In this document: positions 10,360 to 19,100 of the stretch, one piece after another
Numbering within the stretch: the stretch's first letter is position 1
Layout: the number at the start of each line of letters is the position of its first letter
DNA from: Deltaproteobacteria bacterium IMCC39146
GTDB taxonomy: Bacteria; Desulfobacterota; Desulfuromonadia; Desulfuromonadales; BM103
Length of the DNA: 64,000 bases
Direction: 5' to 3'
Assembly: GCA_030005635.1 (NCBI GenBank)
Contig: JARUHP010000013.1
Location: 39,296-103,295 of the forward strand
Program-made: the position numbers and the translations under genes
Notes under the pieces: model-generated
What the model saw: the letters and a program-made list of their open reading frames with translations, nothing else
What the model was told of the DNA's origin: nothing
The model's database searches: none

Positions 10360-10974
10360 ATGCTGCTTCATGTCAATCCCGACAATCCACAGGGACGCCT
10401 TATCGGTCGTATTGTTGAAACCCTGAAGCAGGGTGGGCTGATTGCTTACCCAACAGATACGACCTACGGTATCGGCTGTAATATCTTCAATAGCCGCGGT
10501 ATCAAGAACATTTACAAGATCAAGCAGCGCGATGCTCGCAAACCATTCTCCTTTATCTGCGCTGACCTCTCAGACGCAGCCAATTATGCTCACGTCAGCA
10601 ACTTTGCTTTCAAGATTATGAAGCGTCACCTGCCGGGCCCCTATACTTTCGTACTGGAGGCCACCCGTATCGTCCCCGATAGTTTAACGACTCGTCAGAA
10701 GACTGTTGGTATCCGTATCCCTGACGATGAGATCGCCATGGCGATCGTGCGTGATCTCGGCCACCCCCTGGTTACGACCAGCGCGAATCTTACCGGAGAA
10801 ACACCCCTGCACGACCCGCAAGAGATCGATTTGATCATGGGCAAGCAGTTGGATATCGTCATTGATGGTGGCATCCGTTATGGAGATCCTTCAACCGTTA
10901 TCAGCTTGATTGGCGACCGCATCGAAATCTTACGCGAAGGCTGCGGTGATATTTCCTGGATAGATCAGCTATGA
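10360..10974 (+). CDS. YrdC/Sua5 domain protein, YciO type
   Basis: 204 residues with one YrdC-like domain: GLIAYPTDTTYGIGCNIFN, IYKIKQRDARKPFSFIC (nucleotide-binding lysine/arginine region) and VTTSANLTGE. Members with Sua5/TsaC activity make threonylcarbamoyl-AMP for the t6A tRNA modification. The MLLHVNPDNPQ start and the ILREGCGDISWID ending fit the YciO branch, whose activity is weaker and less well defined. A GAGGAGAGG Shine-Dalgarno precedes the ATG. It overlaps the next gene by 4 bp. Confidence 0.88.
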   Translation: MLLHVNPDNPQGRLIGRIVETLKQGGLIAYPTDTTYGIGCNIFNSRGIKNIYKIKQRDARKPFSFICADLSDAANYAHVSNFAFKIMKRHLPGPYTFVLEATRIVPDSLTTRQKTVGIRIPDDEIAMAIVRDLGHPLVTTSANLTGETPLHDPQEIDLIMGKQLDIVIDGGIRYGDPSTVISLIGDRIEILREGCGDISWIDQL

Positions 10975-11378
10975 ACCATTGTGTTGCATTCTTTCTTCTG
11001 GGCCTGTTTCTAATGGTGCCAGTCACGAGTGTCTCTGGTGAAGAGCAGAGGTTTGGTGGTGTCGGTTTGCAGGTTGTGCCGACGATTAACGGTGAACTTG
11101 TGGTGCTGAATGTTCTTGAGGAAGCTCCCGCTTCAGAAAAGGGTGTCTTGCCCGGTGACCTGATTTTTCAGGTTGATGATTTCCCCTTGCGGGGAAGTGA
11201 CTTTGGCGTGGTTGTCTCGGAGCATCTTTGGGGGCCGGTCGACAGCCAGGTAGAAATCTTCTATCGTCGTCCAGGTGTCGCCGGTGTCAGCCGGGTCGTA
11301 CTCAAACGTTCTTCCATTGATCCACGTCTAACCGTTACGCCTGCCGCGCAAAACGGTTCAATGAAAAGCGCAGAATAA
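10971..11378 (+). CDS. Secreted PDZ-domain protein
   Basis: 135 residues. An N-terminal signal peptide (FFLLGLFLMVPVTSVSG) with a likely cleavage near SVSGEE is followed by one PDZ domain: GVGLQVVPTINGELVVLNVLEE, ASEKGVLPGDLIFQVDD and a final beta strand. No protease domain is attached, so it probably acts as a periplasmic peptide-binding adaptor. It overlaps the YciO gene by 4 bp and sits 2 bp before the next gene, so the three are one transcription unit. The partner is unknown. Confidence 0.8.
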   Translation: MNHCVAFFLLGLFLMVPVTSVSGEEQRFGGVGLQVVPTINGELVVLNVLEEAPASEKGVLPGDLIFQVDDFPLRGSDFGVVVSEHLWGPVDSQVEIFYRRPGVAGVSRVVLKRSSIDPRLTVTPAAQNGSMKSAE

Positions 11379-11380
11379 TC

Positions 11381-11776
11381 ATGACGATACAGAAAGAGAT
11401 CACGGTCGTGCTTTATGGCTGTCATCTTACGAACAATGAGTGGTCACCAGACGTTGATTTTGGCGCAATCGATGGGTTTGTTGAGAAACTTAGTACCGAC
11501 TTATCAACTCTTGGCATTACAGTCAGTTACCGTGAAGAACTTGACAATTTACTTGAAGTCAAAGGTTACGGCGACATGTTGAATCTCATCCGCCTGCGTT
11601 CTCCCAAAGACAGCATCGGCAATCTTTGCCTCGGACACATTATCGGCCAGAGTGATAATTGTGATTTCTTTGAAGATATCCGCCGTGGTGTTTCAAGAAT
11701 TGCCTTTGCACCCGAGATGATTGAACCGGAAGGAAGCAACAAGGTGGTTTGTCATAACTGCGGTTGTGGGTGTTAG
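11381..11776 (+). CDS. Hypothetical protein with C-terminal CHNCGCGC motif
   Basis: 131 residues, not recognised. It has an alternating hydrophobic/charged pattern typical of a small soluble alpha/beta protein. A C-terminal run of four cysteines and one histidine (CHNCGCGC, the last eight residues) could bind a metal or a thiol-reactive ligand. The start is supported by location 2 bp after the PDZ gene, in the same operon. The Cys-rich tail follows a loop ending GSNKVV. Confidence 0.6.
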   Translation: MTIQKEITVVLYGCHLTNNEWSPDVDFGAIDGFVEKLSTDLSTLGITVSYREELDNLLEVKGYGDMLNLIRLRSPKDSIGNLCLGHIIGQSDNCDFFEDIRRGVSRIAFAPEMIEPEGSNKVVCHNCGCGC

Positions 11777-11808
11777 GGGCGGGGGCGAGTTGCGCGGGAC
11801 GCGAAATT

Positions 11809-11854
11809 CAAAAGAAGAGGGGGACAGAAAATTTTCTGTCCCCCTCTTCTTTTG
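11809..11854. repeat. Perfect 46-bp palindrome (GGGGGACAG family)
   Basis: Bases 11809-11831 and 11832-11854 are exact reverse complements, centred on AAAATTTT, with the arm core AGAGGGGGACAGAAAA. Weaker outer arms (CGCGGGACG near 11793 and CGTCCCGCG near 11879) nest around it. It lies between convergent genes and could act as a bidirectional terminator. A related palindrome is at 21651-21681. Confidence 0.85.
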
Positions 11855-11887
11855 TTAGGTCTTGGTTGTCGCGTTCCTCGTCCCGCG

Positions 11888-12202
11888 TCACTTTTCTTTC
11901 TGAAATTTCCTCACATAAGCATGCAACGCCACCATCTCCTGGGATTCTAAAGAGATGAGTTTGCCGCCCAGAGCGTCACGCAGACAGGCGTTGATAATAT
12001 CCTTAAGTTCTTCGTCGTTAAAATCTCCAATCCTATCCAAGCCTTTGCCTTGAGAATGACAGGTCTGGCAGCTTTTACCCTTGGTGCCGAGTTCCGTTGA
12101 TTCGAAGAGGGTTTTCCCCAAGCTCAAAGAGGGCGCCTCGTTTGCATGGCCCTGAACACCGAGCAAGAGGAACAGACTGAAGAAAAGGATCGATTTATTC
12201 AT
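11888..12202 (-). CDS. Small periplasmic c-type cytochrome
   Basis: 104 residues. A signal peptide (ILFFSLFLLLGVQGHANEA) precedes a single haem-binding CQTCH at about residues 45-49. The rest is helical and ends in a basic KFQKEK tail. No clear distal methionine motif such as GxMP is visible, so the sixth haem ligand is uncertain. Periplasmic electron transfer is inferred from family. It is transcribed convergently with the PDZ operon and divergently from lapA. Confidence 0.82.
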   Translation of the reverse strand: MNKSILFFSLFLLLGVQGHANEAPSLSLGKTLFESTELGTKGKSCQTCHSQGKGLDRIGDFNDEELKDIINACLRDALGGKLISLESQEMVALHAYVRKFQKEK

Positions 12203-12328
12203 GACGATCTCCCTTAAACCGTGTAAAATGAACTCGTTGCATAAACTGTCAATAGATTAGCGTGAATCCTGCTGTTGGCAAGTTTCCCCTGAGTTTATTT
12301 GCACACCCACATCATTAGAGGTCGGCAT

Positions 12329-12637
12329 ATGAAAGTCAAACTCGTCATCAGCATCATTCTTTTCTCTATTACGGTTCTCTTTGTTTATCTGAATACTGAT
12401 CTGGTCTCGATAGATTACCTGGCAGGGTCGGTTGATGTCTCTCTCGCGCTCCTGGTTATTTTAGCTTTTGCTGCCGGTCTAGCCATCGGCTGGCTTCTGA
12501 ATAGTTACCTGCGTTTTTCCCGCAATCGCAAGAAATCTAAAGAAGAGTCCAGAAAACAAACTGAACAGGCTATATCTGAGACAGTTCCAGTAACACCCAC
12601 CACCGGAGAAACAAAATCAGATGCGCAGCAAGATTAA
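12329..12637 (+). CDS. LapA/DUF1049 family inner-membrane protein
   Basis: About 102 residues with two transmembrane helices (VKLVISIILFSITVLFVYL and VSLALLVILAFAAGLAIGWLL) separated by a short loop. A basic, then Lys/Glu-rich, cytoplasmic tail follows. This is the LapA/YciS layout; E. coli LapA works with LapB in lipopolysaccharide assembly. ATG at 12329 follows GAGGTCGG and is preferred over the ATG at 12299. The gene overlaps the next reading frame by 17 bp. Confidence 0.8.
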   Translation: MKVKLVISIILFSITVLFVYLNTDLVSIDYLAGSVDVSLALLVILAFAAGLAIGWLLNSYLRFSRNRKKSKEESRKQTEQAISETVPVTPTTGETKSDAQQD

Positions 12638-13061
12638 TCCAATAGAGCAGCTCGTTAAGGATGCCATCAACAATGGCAAAGCACTTACCATTAAAGAGAT
12701 CAAGACTCTGCGTGCGGAAAGTCAAAAAACGTCAACGATCTTCAAGAGCATATTCTGGGGCGGTATTATAATCTTCAACTTGGCACTCTGGGTGCCGTTG
12801 CCGGTTCAGATCAATCAGACTCTCCTCTATCTGATCGCTTTTATTGCCTTGGTGGTCGCACTTGCTGTGCCACTGCCCAGGATCCGAAAGCATCAGGCGA
12901 GTCTTGAACTGCTTAAGGTGAACAAGCTGGGGCTAAAAAAGAAAACCGCCAGTGAGGCGGGCAGGGTGTATATCGATCTGGTCAAGCAGCAGGACAGGCC
13001 ATTCATAAATGCCGAATATGAGCATCTGTACGGCAGCAAGTGGATGCTGAAGGACGAATAG
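12621..13061 (+). CDS. Hypothetical two-helix membrane protein
   Basis: 146 residues, not assigned to a family. The N-terminal 40 residues are basic and helical. A hydrophobic hairpin (IFWGGIIIFNLALWVPLP and LLYLIAFIALVVALAVPLP) is followed by a soluble basic C-terminal domain. The start overlaps lapA by 17 bp, so translation is probably coupled. A role with LapA in the envelope is only suggested by position. Confidence 0.6.
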   Translation: MRSKINPIEQLVKDAINNGKALTIKEIKTLRAESQKTSTIFKSIFWGGIIIFNLALWVPLPVQINQTLLYLIAFIALVVALAVPLPRIRKHQASLELLKVNKLGLKKKTASEAGRVYIDLVKQQDRPFINAEYEHLYGSKWMLKDE

Positions 13062-13132
13062 AGATCTGCTCTGGCCGCTAGACACATGTTTTGCTTGTCG
13101 TAATCTCTTGTTCATGGAGGAGGTTGGGGGAC

Positions 13133-13252
13133 ATGAAGAAGCGTTATGTTGTCCTTGCCGTGGTTGCCGGGCTTGGTCTTGCGGCCATATTCATTTTGTT
13201 CACTCTCGACCTGTCCTCCTTTTGGGAGAGGGTCTGTGATGCCTTTACCTGA
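13133..13252 (+). CDS. Small single-pass membrane protein (39 aa)
   Basis: ATG at 13133 is preceded by GGAGGAGG at 13117-13124. The product has a basic start (MKKRY), one hydrophobic helix (VVLAVVAGLGLAAIFILF) and a short polar tail ending in DAFT. The strong Shine-Dalgarno and clean membrane topology argue for a real gene below normal length cut-offs. Function unknown. Confidence 0.55.
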   Translation: MKKRYVVLAVVAGLGLAAIFILFTLDLSSFWERVCDAFT

Positions 13253-13320
13253 AAGCCAAGATAACAAGACGGGTTCCGTCTTATCTGGATTGAAGCTTAT
13301 TTGTTCTCATCGGGGAGACT

Positions 13321-13824
13321 ATGAGCCACAAAATTGTACACAGTCAGAATATATCCAAGAATTGCCTCGTCTGCGGCGTTGATAATGCTTTTGGCCTTAA
13401 AACCCGCTTTTACGAGACAGAGGGCAATGAACTCATCGCCGTGTTTACACCACTCAATGAGCATCAGAGCTATCCCAATGTGATGCATGGTGGTATCTCT
13501 GCGACAATCCTGGATGAAGTTATCGGCCGCGCAATCATGATGACAACAGACAGCAACACCTTCGGTGTTACCGTCAATCTCAACGTTCGCTACAAAAAAC
13601 CGGTTCCTCTTGGTTCAGAGTTGAAGGCGGTCAGCCGTATTACCAAGGATCGCGGACGTGTTTTTGAAGGGACGGGTGAACTTTATCTGCCTAATGGTGA
13701 GGTCGCGGTGGAGGCCGAAGGCAAGTATATGAAACGCCGACTCGATCAGATTACGACAGAAGGTTTTACTGCTAACGAATGGTTTGTTGCCGAGGGTGCT
13801 TTGCCGGAAGAGATTTCCGTTTGA
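13321..13824 (+). CDS. PaaI-type hotdog thioesterase family protein
   Basis: 167 residues. The hotdog-fold signature NVMHGGISATILDEVIGRA sits at about residues 53-71, with the HGG motif and the Asp/Glu-bearing helix typical of PaaI-like acyl-CoA thioesterases. NLNVRYKKPVPLGSEL continues the sheet. An N-terminal CLVCG pair occurs in several members of this subgroup. It is cytosolic and its substrate is unknown. A GGGGAG Shine-Dalgarno lies 5 bp upstream of the ATG. Confidence 0.85.
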   Translation: MSHKIVHSQNISKNCLVCGVDNAFGLKTRFYETEGNELIAVFTPLNEHQSYPNVMHGGISATILDEVIGRAIMMTTDSNTFGVTVNLNVRYKKPVPLGSELKAVSRITKDRGRVFEGTGELYLPNGEVAVEAEGKYMKRRLDQITTEGFTANEWFVAEGALPEEISV

Positions 13825-13913
13825 AACGAGAGCGTAAACCCCAAAAGATTGTTTAACGCAGAGAGGCAAAGAACGCGGAGGAAAACTTTAGAATGTTGTA
13901 TGTATGACCAACT

Positions 13914-14069
13914 CTAACGTAAAGCACGCCCACAACCTTGATATCTCTTTCCCTCCAGAGTGACGGTAGCTTGGCTGGAAAATTCCTCTCCACCCCTCGA
14001 ATCAACGCAGCCCTCGCCAGAAATAATCAAAATCAGCTCATGGCCGGAGTTTGTGGTCTGATATCTATA
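13914..14069 (-). pseudogene. C-terminal remnant of a small secreted protein (COG3650-like)
   Basis: The minus strand is open from a TGA at 14070-14072 down to a TAG at 13914-13916 and has no start codon. It encodes about 51 residues with SGHELILIISGEGC, SSQATVTLEGKRYQGCGRAL and a final LR. The pair of cysteine motifs (GC in the first half, GCGRAL at the end) resembles the C-terminal domain of a family of small lipoproteins. The N-terminal half is missing or scrambled. The rest of 13825-14304 shows only a degenerate ACGCAGAG-type dispersed repeat at 13855-13885. Confidence 0.45.
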
Positions 14070-14304
14070 TCAAATTGGTTTTGTAGGACAAGCTGTAAAG
14101 GAGTAAGATAAAAGCTCTTTGACCTGTTGCATGACGTGATTTTTATTGACCGTTAGAAATGTTTTGTCTTTGTTTTAGATTAAAAGAAAATTAATAGGCT
14201 CTGCCTCGGGCAATGTGGAATTCATGCTGGTATCGAGAAACTCATGTAAAGTTAATTATGACGCAAAGCGTACGCTGAGCACAGTCCCCTGATCGGATTT
14301 TTTT

Positions 14305-16119
14305 ATGCGTTTGCACAACATCAACGAGGTCTTCGTCACTTCCCCTCTATCGTCACCAGGGCGGGGATATTTCTTGATCTTACTCTTCACCGCGGTACTT
14401 GTTTTTGTCTCGCCGATCCCTGCTTATCCTGCAAACGTTGAGATCTCCGTATCTGGAGTAAAAGGTGACGTTAAGGATAATGTTGTCGCCGCACTCACCC
14501 TCCCGCCAGGAATCGTACGCGCGGGCACAATCGATCAACGTTGGCTGGCGCGTTTCATCGCTCAGGTCCCTGAGCTGGTTGAAAAAGCCCTCCAGCCCTT
14601 CGGTTATTATCGGAGTGAGATCAAGGTTGCCTTGAAAGAGCAGGGGGCCTCCTCCCTTATCAATGTGCAGATAGTTACGTTGTCAGCTGTCAGGGTCAGA
14701 CATTTGGATGTCTGGTTGCTTGGTGCTGGAGTCGAGGAGAAGGAACTGCTCAAAGAGAAGAGCTTTTTCCCACAACAGGGCGGCGATGTTTTCAATCACA
14801 AAACTTATGAAGAGGGTAAAAAATCCCTGCGACAGAAAGCGATCGACCTGGGATACCTGAAGGCTTCCTACAAAAAGAGCCGGGTCACGGTTCATGTCGA
14901 AGAAGGGTCGGCCGATATCGAGTTGGAACTTAATACCGGGCCGCGTTACACCTTTGGCCCTGTCACTATACATGGCGGCCTTGATCGATTTGATGAAATG
15001 TTTCTGCAACGTTTCCTGTCATTCAAAACAGGTGATGTGTTTTCTCATAAAGATCTGCATCGAAGCCGCCTTAACTATTATCAGTCCAACCGCTTCGATG
15101 AGGTTTTTATGGAACCCCTGATTGAGCAGGCTGAAGACCTTTCTGTGCCGGTTCGGGTTACGCTGGTTGCCGGCAAGCAGGAACATTGGCGCGCGGGGGT
15201 TGGTTACGGGACCAATACCGGCGGCCGGGTTTCGCTCAATTATGAGAACAACCAGGTCTTTGAGTCGCCTCATGTTTTTAACTTTGACGTTCTTGTCTCT
15301 GAAAAGGCTCAGACCCTTGAGAACAATTACACCATCCCTCTCTCTGGGCATGTTGAGAACAAACTTGTAAATAAATTTGGCCTTGTCCACGAAGATCTGG
15401 ATACCTATGAAACCTATATTTACTATACTGAACTGGAATTGAAACATGGCTTTGATAACGACAGGGTCGGTTCTGCTTACCTGCGCTACTCGCTGGAGGA
15501 TAGTGACATAGGGGGCGACGACACCAGCTCAAAGTTGCTGATCCCAGGCCTGCGCTATTCTCATCGTTCTTACGATGACCTGATTAATCCTCAAAAAGGC
15601 TACCAGCTTCGCCTGGAAGTGCGTGGTAGTTATGATGGACCCCTGTCGGATATTACCTTCGCTCAGGTGATCGGTGCGGGCAGCTTTATGCGCCCCCTTG
15701 GCAAGCGTTTTACCTTGCATAGCCGCGTAGAGGCAGCGACCACTTTTTATAAGGACGACTTCACTGAAATTCCGGCTTCCACGCGTTTCTTTGTCGGCGG
15801 CAATAACAGCGTGCGTGGCTATGATTTCAAGTCCCGCGGGCCGCGCGATGATAAGGGTGATGTGATCGGTGGCGATTCGCTGCTGGTTGGCAGCGTAGAA
15901 TGTGAATATGCTTTGACGGATGATTGGGGCTTGGCGGTTTTTTATGACATAGGCAGTGCGTTTGATGCTTCCGACAAAAATCCTGATTTTATCAGTGGTG
16001 CCGGGATTGGGGCGCGGCGCTACACCTTGATCGGGCCGATCAAGATTGATCTGGCCATGCGGGTTAGTGAGTCCAGTAATAAGGTAACCCTCCACCTAAG
16101 TGTAGGCTTCGATATATGA
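14305..16119 (+). CDS. tamA: Outer-membrane translocation and assembly module TamA
   Basis: 604 residues of the BamA/TamA (Omp85) superfamily. An N-terminal signal sequence around residues 23-43 is followed by VEISVSGVKGDVKDNV, the TamA-type first POTRA start. Three POTRA-like repeats fill residues 45-290. A 16-strand barrel domain follows, with the conserved VRGYDFKSRGP lid-loop motif near residue 505. The protein ends SVGFDI, with aromatic and hydrophobic residues that fit a final barrel strand. With TamB it inserts or transports envelope components between inner and outer membrane. It overlaps tamB by 4 bp. Confidence 0.92.
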   Translation: MRLHNINEVFVTSPLSSPGRGYFLILLFTAVLVFVSPIPAYPANVEISVSGVKGDVKDNVVAALTLPPGIVRAGTIDQRWLARFIAQVPELVEKALQPFGYYRSEIKVALKEQGASSLINVQIVTLSAVRVRHLDVWLLGAGVEEKELLKEKSFFPQQGGDVFNHKTYEEGKKSLRQKAIDLGYLKASYKKSRVTVHVEEGSADIELELNTGPRYTFGPVTIHGGLDRFDEMFLQRFLSFKTGDVFSHKDLHRSRLNYYQSNRFDEVFMEPLIEQAEDLSVPVRVTLVAGKQEHWRAGVGYGTNTGGRVSLNYENNQVFESPHVFNFDVLVSEKAQTLENNYTIPLSGHVENKLVNKFGLVHEDLDTYETYIYYTELELKHGFDNDRVGSAYLRYSLEDSDIGGDDTSSKLLIPGLRYSHRSYDDLINPQKGYQLRLEVRGSYDGPLSDITFAQVIGAGSFMRPLGKRFTLHSRVEAATTFYKDDFTEIPASTRFFVGGNNSVRGYDFKSRGPRDDKGDVIGGDSLLVGSVECEYALTDDWGLAVFYDIGSAFDASDKNPDFISGAGIGARRYTLIGPIKIDLAMRVSESSNKVTLHLSVGFDI

Positions 16120-19100
16120 GACGTTGGACTCTTGCCATTGTTGTGCTGATCGTTTTCGGTGCTCTGTCCTTAACAACCTTTTCCGCTTGGTTGCTCTACA
16201 CTACGGACGGAGCTGTTTGGCTGCTTGAAAATGCCACGACTGCCGCTGGCGTGCAGGTGAAGGCCGGCCGTATCGAAGGTCGCCTGTCTGATGAGCTCGT
16301 GGTTGAGGCTCTGGTCTTTAACTTGCCAGAAGGGCAGGTTGTGATTCGCAAGGTCAACCTCGATTGGCAACCCTTCAGTGCACTGCAGGGCAACCTGAAG
16401 ATCAATCTACTCGAGGTCGATCAGTTTGTGTTTGAGAGTTTCAGTTCGAATGGCGGGGTTACGCAAGTTGAGCAGAGCGGGGAAGGGGGTAGCGAGGCTG
16501 GCTTCTCTGTTACTGACCTCGGTATTTTACCCGACTGGTTGAGCGTTGAGATAGCAGAACTTCGTATAAACGGCTTTCTCCTGCAGGGTGCGGAGGGCAG
16601 TGTCAGAGTGTTCGATTCCCTTTCGGGGTCATTCGTAGCCACACAGCAGCAGCTCCGTGCTTCTGTGTTCAGCTTCCTCTCTTCCTCTGTTGATCTGAAA
16701 GGGCATTTTGACTGGAATCTAAGAACTCCTCATTTGGAGATGATTGCAGATGTGCACCTGCCGAAAGATTTGATTAACCACCAGCAGTTTGAAGATATCG
16801 ATGTGCCGGTCGATTTTCCAGGACGGCTTTCTCTTGATGGTGACTGGAATGATTTCTCCGGGCTGGTCAGCTTTGGCACAGAGACGACAGATCGCTCCAA
16901 ATTCTGGTTGGCTGCTGACGCGAAAGGTTCATGGCAGGGTATCCATTTCAACAGTCTGAAGGGCCATTACCTGGGTGGCCGCCTCGACGGTGATCTGGAT
17001 CTCTGGTGGATCGATTCCTTCCATCTGCGCGGGCAACTGCTCGCGGCGGGCTTGAACCCTGGAATCTTCCTGAGTGATATTAAGGGCCTCGCTACCGTGG
17101 ATGTCGCAGGTGAGCTTGTTGTGCCTTATGACGAAACCCCGATCAAAGCACATATCGATGGGAAAATTATTGAAGGTCAACTGCGCGATGCGAAGATTTC
17201 GGGTGCTCTGGCTCTCGACTGGCAAAACGGCGGTCTTTATGAGGTCGCTGCTGATTTGAGCAGCAGGGGAACGCATTTGTTTGCCAAGGGTAAGCCTGAC
17301 GAACGCCTTGCAGTCGACGTGTCCATAGAGGACTTGAGTAACGTCTATGCCGGCATGTCAGGTCAATTGAACGGTGCGGGTTGGCTTCGCTGGTCTGACG
17401 GCTACCTGACTGGAGAACTCAGCGGATCGGGTTCTGATGTTGTCTGGCAAGAGACCTCCCTGCAGAGCTTCAATTATCAGGCGAGTCATCTCAATAGGCA
17501 GTTGCCGATCAAAGTTCTGCTTGATGGCAGAAACCTGCGTTATGAAAAGTTACAAAGCGATTCCCTGCAGGCAGAAGTGACCGGGTATTTGGAACATCAC
17601 AGCCTGTTGGTCACTGTGCATGATCCGGCTGGCCAACTGACGGCACGCTTTAGCGGCGGTTATCTAGACGATATTTGGCAAGGAGAATTGTCAGCTCTTG
17701 AAGGTGGGGCCGCTGCGCTGGGTTCCTGGGTGCTCGAAAAACCCTCACGCTTGGTCTGGATGAATGGACTCTTCAGTCTTGACGACCTGGTTCTAAACGG
17801 TGAACGTGGAGGCCGTGTTTCCCTTGATGTCACTGATCTTGGTGCCGCTCAGGACTCAAGCCTGGCTCTTGACTGGCAGGATATACAGCATGATTGGTTT
17901 GCATATCTCCAGCCTGAACTGAGCCTGTCCGGCAACAGCTCGGGTCACTTCTTGCTAAAATTGTCAAACTATCAACCGGTCTCTCTCAAGGCGCGAATGG
18001 CCGGCAATCTGCACTTGCAAGATATGTCCATTCCAATTGACCTTCCCAGTGTCGATCTAGATATGCTCTGGGTTGATAGCGGCCTCAGTCTTGACATTAA
18101 AGCGGATACCGCTGCAGGAGAGCACTTTGAAGTGACCGCTGCGTCCACGCAACCACCCGCTTGGCAGTGGCCTTCCGATCAACTTGTCTTCTCCATGAAA
18201 TGGCGAGATGTCGACCTGGGACGTTTTAGCCCGTTCCGCGAAGGGCTGACAGTGCAGGGTAGCAGCGATGGTCGTGGGCAATTTAAAACGCTGGGTGGCG
18301 TCCTGCAGCATGCCCAAGCTGAAATCACAGCAGACGTTTCAATGCTGAAAGACTCAGAGCCCGTTGGTTTCCGCTCTCTGAGCGGCAAGCTGCTCTGGGA
18401 TGAAAAAATCCTCCGGTCTGAGGCCAGGATCGAAGGTGTTCATGATGGTCTGATCACCGTGATCATGACTTCAACAGCGGAGCCTGTCCTGGCTTGGCCG
18501 AGTTCAGGGGATGTCGCTTTTTTGGTTGACGACTTTGACCTGCGTTCAGTTATACCATTTGTGCCGATTGAGGCTAATCTTGTCGGCGCAATTCAGGGCG
18601 AGGCCAATGGCTATTGGCGCGAGGCCGGTGAAGTCTCTTTCCAGGGGCGATTCGGCGTGATCGACGATGTCCTGTCCTTGCAGCTTCCCGGAGGCCAGGT
18701 CGGCGATGTCATTAATCGCGCCAATTTGGATTGGCAGTGGCAGGGGAGCCAATTAGAAGGTCAACTGGAGGTGCATCTGGCCAGCGGCGGTGATCTGCAG
18801 GGGCGCTGGAAATTGCCCTTATCAACCTCTTTGCCGGTCAACTTCAGCACTGATGGACCGATCACAGCCAACCTTAAGGGTGATGCGCAACTGTCAGAAA
18901 TAATATCAGCTTTCGCGCCAGACGTGTTTCAGGATGTGCGGGGAAGATTGACCAGCGACCTGTCGATCTCCGGGACTTTAAAATCTCCCCACTTCTCCGG
19001 GACTCTGGACTTGACGGAAGCCGGTGCTTATCTGCCAATCACTGGCGCGACGATCGACGACCTACTGCTGCATCTGTCCTTGCAAGACGATGAAATTCAT

